Source: an uncultured Collinsella sp. (GTDB taxonomy: Bacteria > Actinomycetota > Coriobacteriia > Coriobacteriales > Coriobacteriaceae). Taken from it: 7,214 nt of DNA. This document shows positions 5,709-7,214 of this stretch, piece after piece. Every line of letters starts with the position of its first letter. Positions within the stretch are counted from its first letter, which is position 1. The DNA is taken from NCBI GenBank assembly GCA_902493835.1, contig CABURG010000086.1, forward strand, positions 1 through 7,214, given 5' to 3'. The notes beneath the pieces are model-generated. The model searched no databases, was not told the origin of the DNA, and worked only from the letters and a program-made list of their open reading frames with translations. The position numbers were made by a program, and so were the translations under genes.

Positions 5709-5781
5709 AAAAAAGAAATTGCGGTGGAATACGGTCTGTTTTGGCCGTTTATGGGCCAGTTTAGTCCGTATTTCACCGCAA
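5709..5781 (-). terminator. Intrinsic terminator of the M18 aminopeptidase gene
   Basis: Read on the minus strand, the long hairpin at 5781-5719 is followed directly by TTTCTTTTTT (5718-5709), a classic stem plus U-tract. It begins 15 bases after the aminopeptidase stop codon (5799-5797). Because the U-tract ends next to the yaaA ribosome binding site, read-through into yaaA would have to pass this signal. Confidence 0.8.
5719..5781. repeat. Palindromic repeat element B
   Basis: A 63-bp near-palindrome in the M18-yaaA gap. The outer arms TTGCGGTGGAATACGG / CCGTATTTCACCGCAA pair over 16 positions (one G-T). Further pairs flank a T-T mismatch, and a separate inner hairpin TGGCC/GGCCA (5742-5746 with 5754-5758) forms the tip. 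The first 13 bases equal those of element A (4780-4840), while the centre differs. Size and shape match element A closely, suggesting one repeat family with paired changes that keep the fold. Confidence 0.8.
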
Positions 5782-5796
5782 CTGATGAAGGGTTGG

Positions 5797-7194
5797 TTAG
5801 GCTCGCTCGATGAAGGCCTTGTAGCCGCGGTAGGCCTCGTAGATATCGGCCTTGTTGGCGACCTCCCACAGGGCGTGCATGGACAGGACGGCAACGCCGG
5901 AGTCGATGACGTTCATGCCATACTTGGCCATGATGTAGGCGATGGTGCCGCCACCGCCCGCGTTGACGCGACCGAGCTCACAGGTCTGGAAGTCCACGCC
6001 GGCCTCGTCCATGATGTCGCGGACGAGGGCCACGTACTCGGCATCGGCGTCGTTGGAACCGCCCTTGCCGCGGCTGCCCGTGTACTTGTTAAAGCACAGG
6101 CCACGACCCATAAAGGCGGCGTTCTTGGTCTCGAACTTGCCGGCATAGCCCGGGTCGAAGCCGGCGGACACGTCGGAGGAGAGCATGCGGCTGCGGGCGA
6201 GCGCGCGGCGCAGGGCCAGCGGGCTATCCTCGCCGGCGAGCGTCATGATCTCGGCGACGGTGTTCTCGAAGAAGCGGCTCGTCATACCGGTGGCACCCAC
6301 GGAGCCGATCTCCTCCTTATCGACGATGAGCGTGATGCTCGTGCGCTCCACGTTGGCGACGTCGATCTGGGCGAGCATGGACGGATAGGCGCAGACACGA
6401 TCGTCGTGGCCATAGCCCAAAATCATGGAGCGGTCGAGGCCCATGTCGCGGGCGGGACCGGCGGGCACGACCTCGATCTCGGCGGAGAGGAAGTCCTCCT
6501 CCTCGACGCCGTACTGCTCCTTGAGGATGTCCAGGAACATCTGCTTGACGGGCTCCTTGGGAGCGTCCTTGTCGTCCTCGTCAAACTTGACGGGACGGCC
6601 GCCCACGATCACGTCGAGGATCTCGGCGTCGACGGCGTCCTTGGCGGGCTTGGACATCTGCTCGCTCGAGAGGTGGATCAGCAGGTCGGAGATGGTAAAG
6701 ACCGGATCGTCTGCCTTGTCGCCGATGTTGATGTCGACGGTGGTGCCGTCCTTTTTGCAGATGACGCCCACGAGTGCAAGCGGGGAGGCCACCCAGTGGT
6801 AGCTCTTGACGCCGCCGTAGTAGTGCGTGTCGAGGTAGGCCATGTCGCCGGCCTCGAAGGCGGGGTTCTGCTTAAGGTCCAGGCGCGGCGAGTCCACGTG
6901 GGCACCCAGGATGTTAAAGCCCTGCTCGAGCGGGGCGGTGCCCAGGTTGACGAGCATAAGGTCCTTGCCATGGTTGGCGGCGTACACCTTGTCGCCGGCC
7001 TTGAGCGCGCGGCCCTCGGCGATCACGGTCTCCAGATTGACGTAGCCCGCCTCCTCGGCCATTTTGATACCGGTCTTGACGCACAGGCGCTCGGTCTTAT
7101 TCTCGCTCAAAAACTGCTTATAGCCGCGGCAAAGCTCCTCGAGCTCCTCGATCTGCTGTGGCGTGTACTTTTTCCATGCGCAGGGACGCTCCAT
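5797..7194 (-). CDS. apeA: M18-family zinc aminopeptidase (aminopeptidase 1 type)
   Basis: This 465-residue protein matches M18 metallo-aminopeptidases, cytoplasmic enzymes that remove N-terminal (often acidic) residues from peptides using two zinc ions and form large oligomers. Key blocks are: ILGAHVDSPRLDLK, with metal ligand His99; GYGHDDRVCAYPSM, with the bridging Asp at 264/265; DKEEIGSVGATG, with the catalytic and ligand Glu pair 294/295; SSDVSAGFDPGY, with Asp341; and VLSMHALWEVANK, with His440. All expected ligands are present and the length is normal. The N-terminus MERPCAWKKYTPQQ resembles the aminopeptidase-1 (ApeA) branch, which is why I give that symbol; the branch choice is less sure than the family. 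The start is ATG 7194-7192, eight bases after AAGGAG (7208-7203). The promoter is probably beyond the right edge. The gene is followed by its own terminator before yaaA. Confidence 0.93.
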   Translation of the reverse strand: MERPCAWKKYTPQQIEELEELCRGYKQFLSENKTERLCVKTGIKMAEEAGYVNLETVIAEGRALKAGDKVYAANHGKDLMLVNLGTAPLEQGFNILGAHVDSPRLDLKQNPAFEAGDMAYLDTHYYGGVKSYHWVASPLALVGVICKKDGTTVDINIGDKADDPVFTISDLLIHLSSEQMSKPAKDAVDAEILDVIVGGRPVKFDEDDKDAPKEPVKQMFLDILKEQYGVEEEDFLSAEIEVVPAGPARDMGLDRSMILGYGHDDRVCAYPSMLAQIDVANVERTSITLIVDKEEIGSVGATGMTSRFFENTVAEIMTLAGEDSPLALRRALARSRMLSSDVSAGFDPGYAGKFETKNAAFMGRGLCFNKYTGSRGKGGSNDADAEYVALVRDIMDEAGVDFQTCELGRVNAGGGGTIAYIMAKYGMNVIDSGVAVLSMHALWEVANKADIYEAYRGYKAFIERA

Positions 7195-7214
7195 GACGCA
7201 GGCTCCTTTCGGAT

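Noticed and set aside
5694..5894. N-terminal extension of YaaA up to 5894
   Set aside because: The extension overlaps the M18 coding region and the palindromic element, and its composition is unlike a protein of this family; the SPAK block begins right after ATG 5693.

Overview
The window looks like the chromosome of a GC-rich member of the Actinomycetota, most likely a gut Coriobacteriia such as Collinsella. That placement is an inference from base composition, strong Shine-Dalgarno sites, compact gene spacing and the general look of the proteins; no rRNA or other phylogenetic marker is present. The genes are housekeeping or mildly accessory. I see no phage, insertion sequence, CRISPR, tRNA or defence locus.

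Layout from left to right. (1) The C-terminal part of a microbial-type poly(ADP-ribose) glycohydrolase-like protein (+) runs in from the left edge; its catalytic QEE signature reads QEA. (2) A strong intrinsic terminator sits directly before the ribosome binding site of an SGNH/GDSL hydrolase gene (+). (3) That gene converges on thiD (-), with a 15-bp perfect hairpin between them. (4) thiD lies downstream of thiC (-). They are separated by 181 bp that hold a probable thiC terminator hairpin, an overlapping TATAAT box that probably drives thiD, and some short repeats. (5) A TPP riboswitch in the thiC leader has a 3' end that contains the thiC ribosome binding site. (6) Divergent from thiC is a small single-pass membrane protein of unknown function (+). 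(7) That gene converges on yaaA (-), with a 61-bp palindromic element between them. (8) Upstream of yaaA is an M18-family aminopeptidase gene (-), whose 3' end carries a second, related palindromic element (63 bp) with a U-tract. This terminator ends three bases before the yaaA ribosome binding site.

Functional links. ThiC makes HMP-phosphate and ThiD phosphorylates it to HMP-pyrophosphate, so these two neighbours perform consecutive steps of the thiamine pyrimidine branch. The riboswitch lets thiamine pyrophosphate shut off thiC. The other genes (ADP-ribose-type hydrolase, esterase, peroxide-stress protein, aminopeptidase) have no obvious shared pathway.

The most distinctive non-coding signal is the pair of long palindromes at 4780-4840 and 5719-5781. 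Both begin and end with the same 13-base arm, TTGCGGTGGAATA (one mismatch in one arm), while their centres differ. The 9-base core TTGCGGTGG also occurs, in reversed topology, in the hairpin at 1659-1697. This looks like a dispersed palindromic repeat family used as terminators in this genome. I did not find strong evidence for a wholly new multi-gene system.
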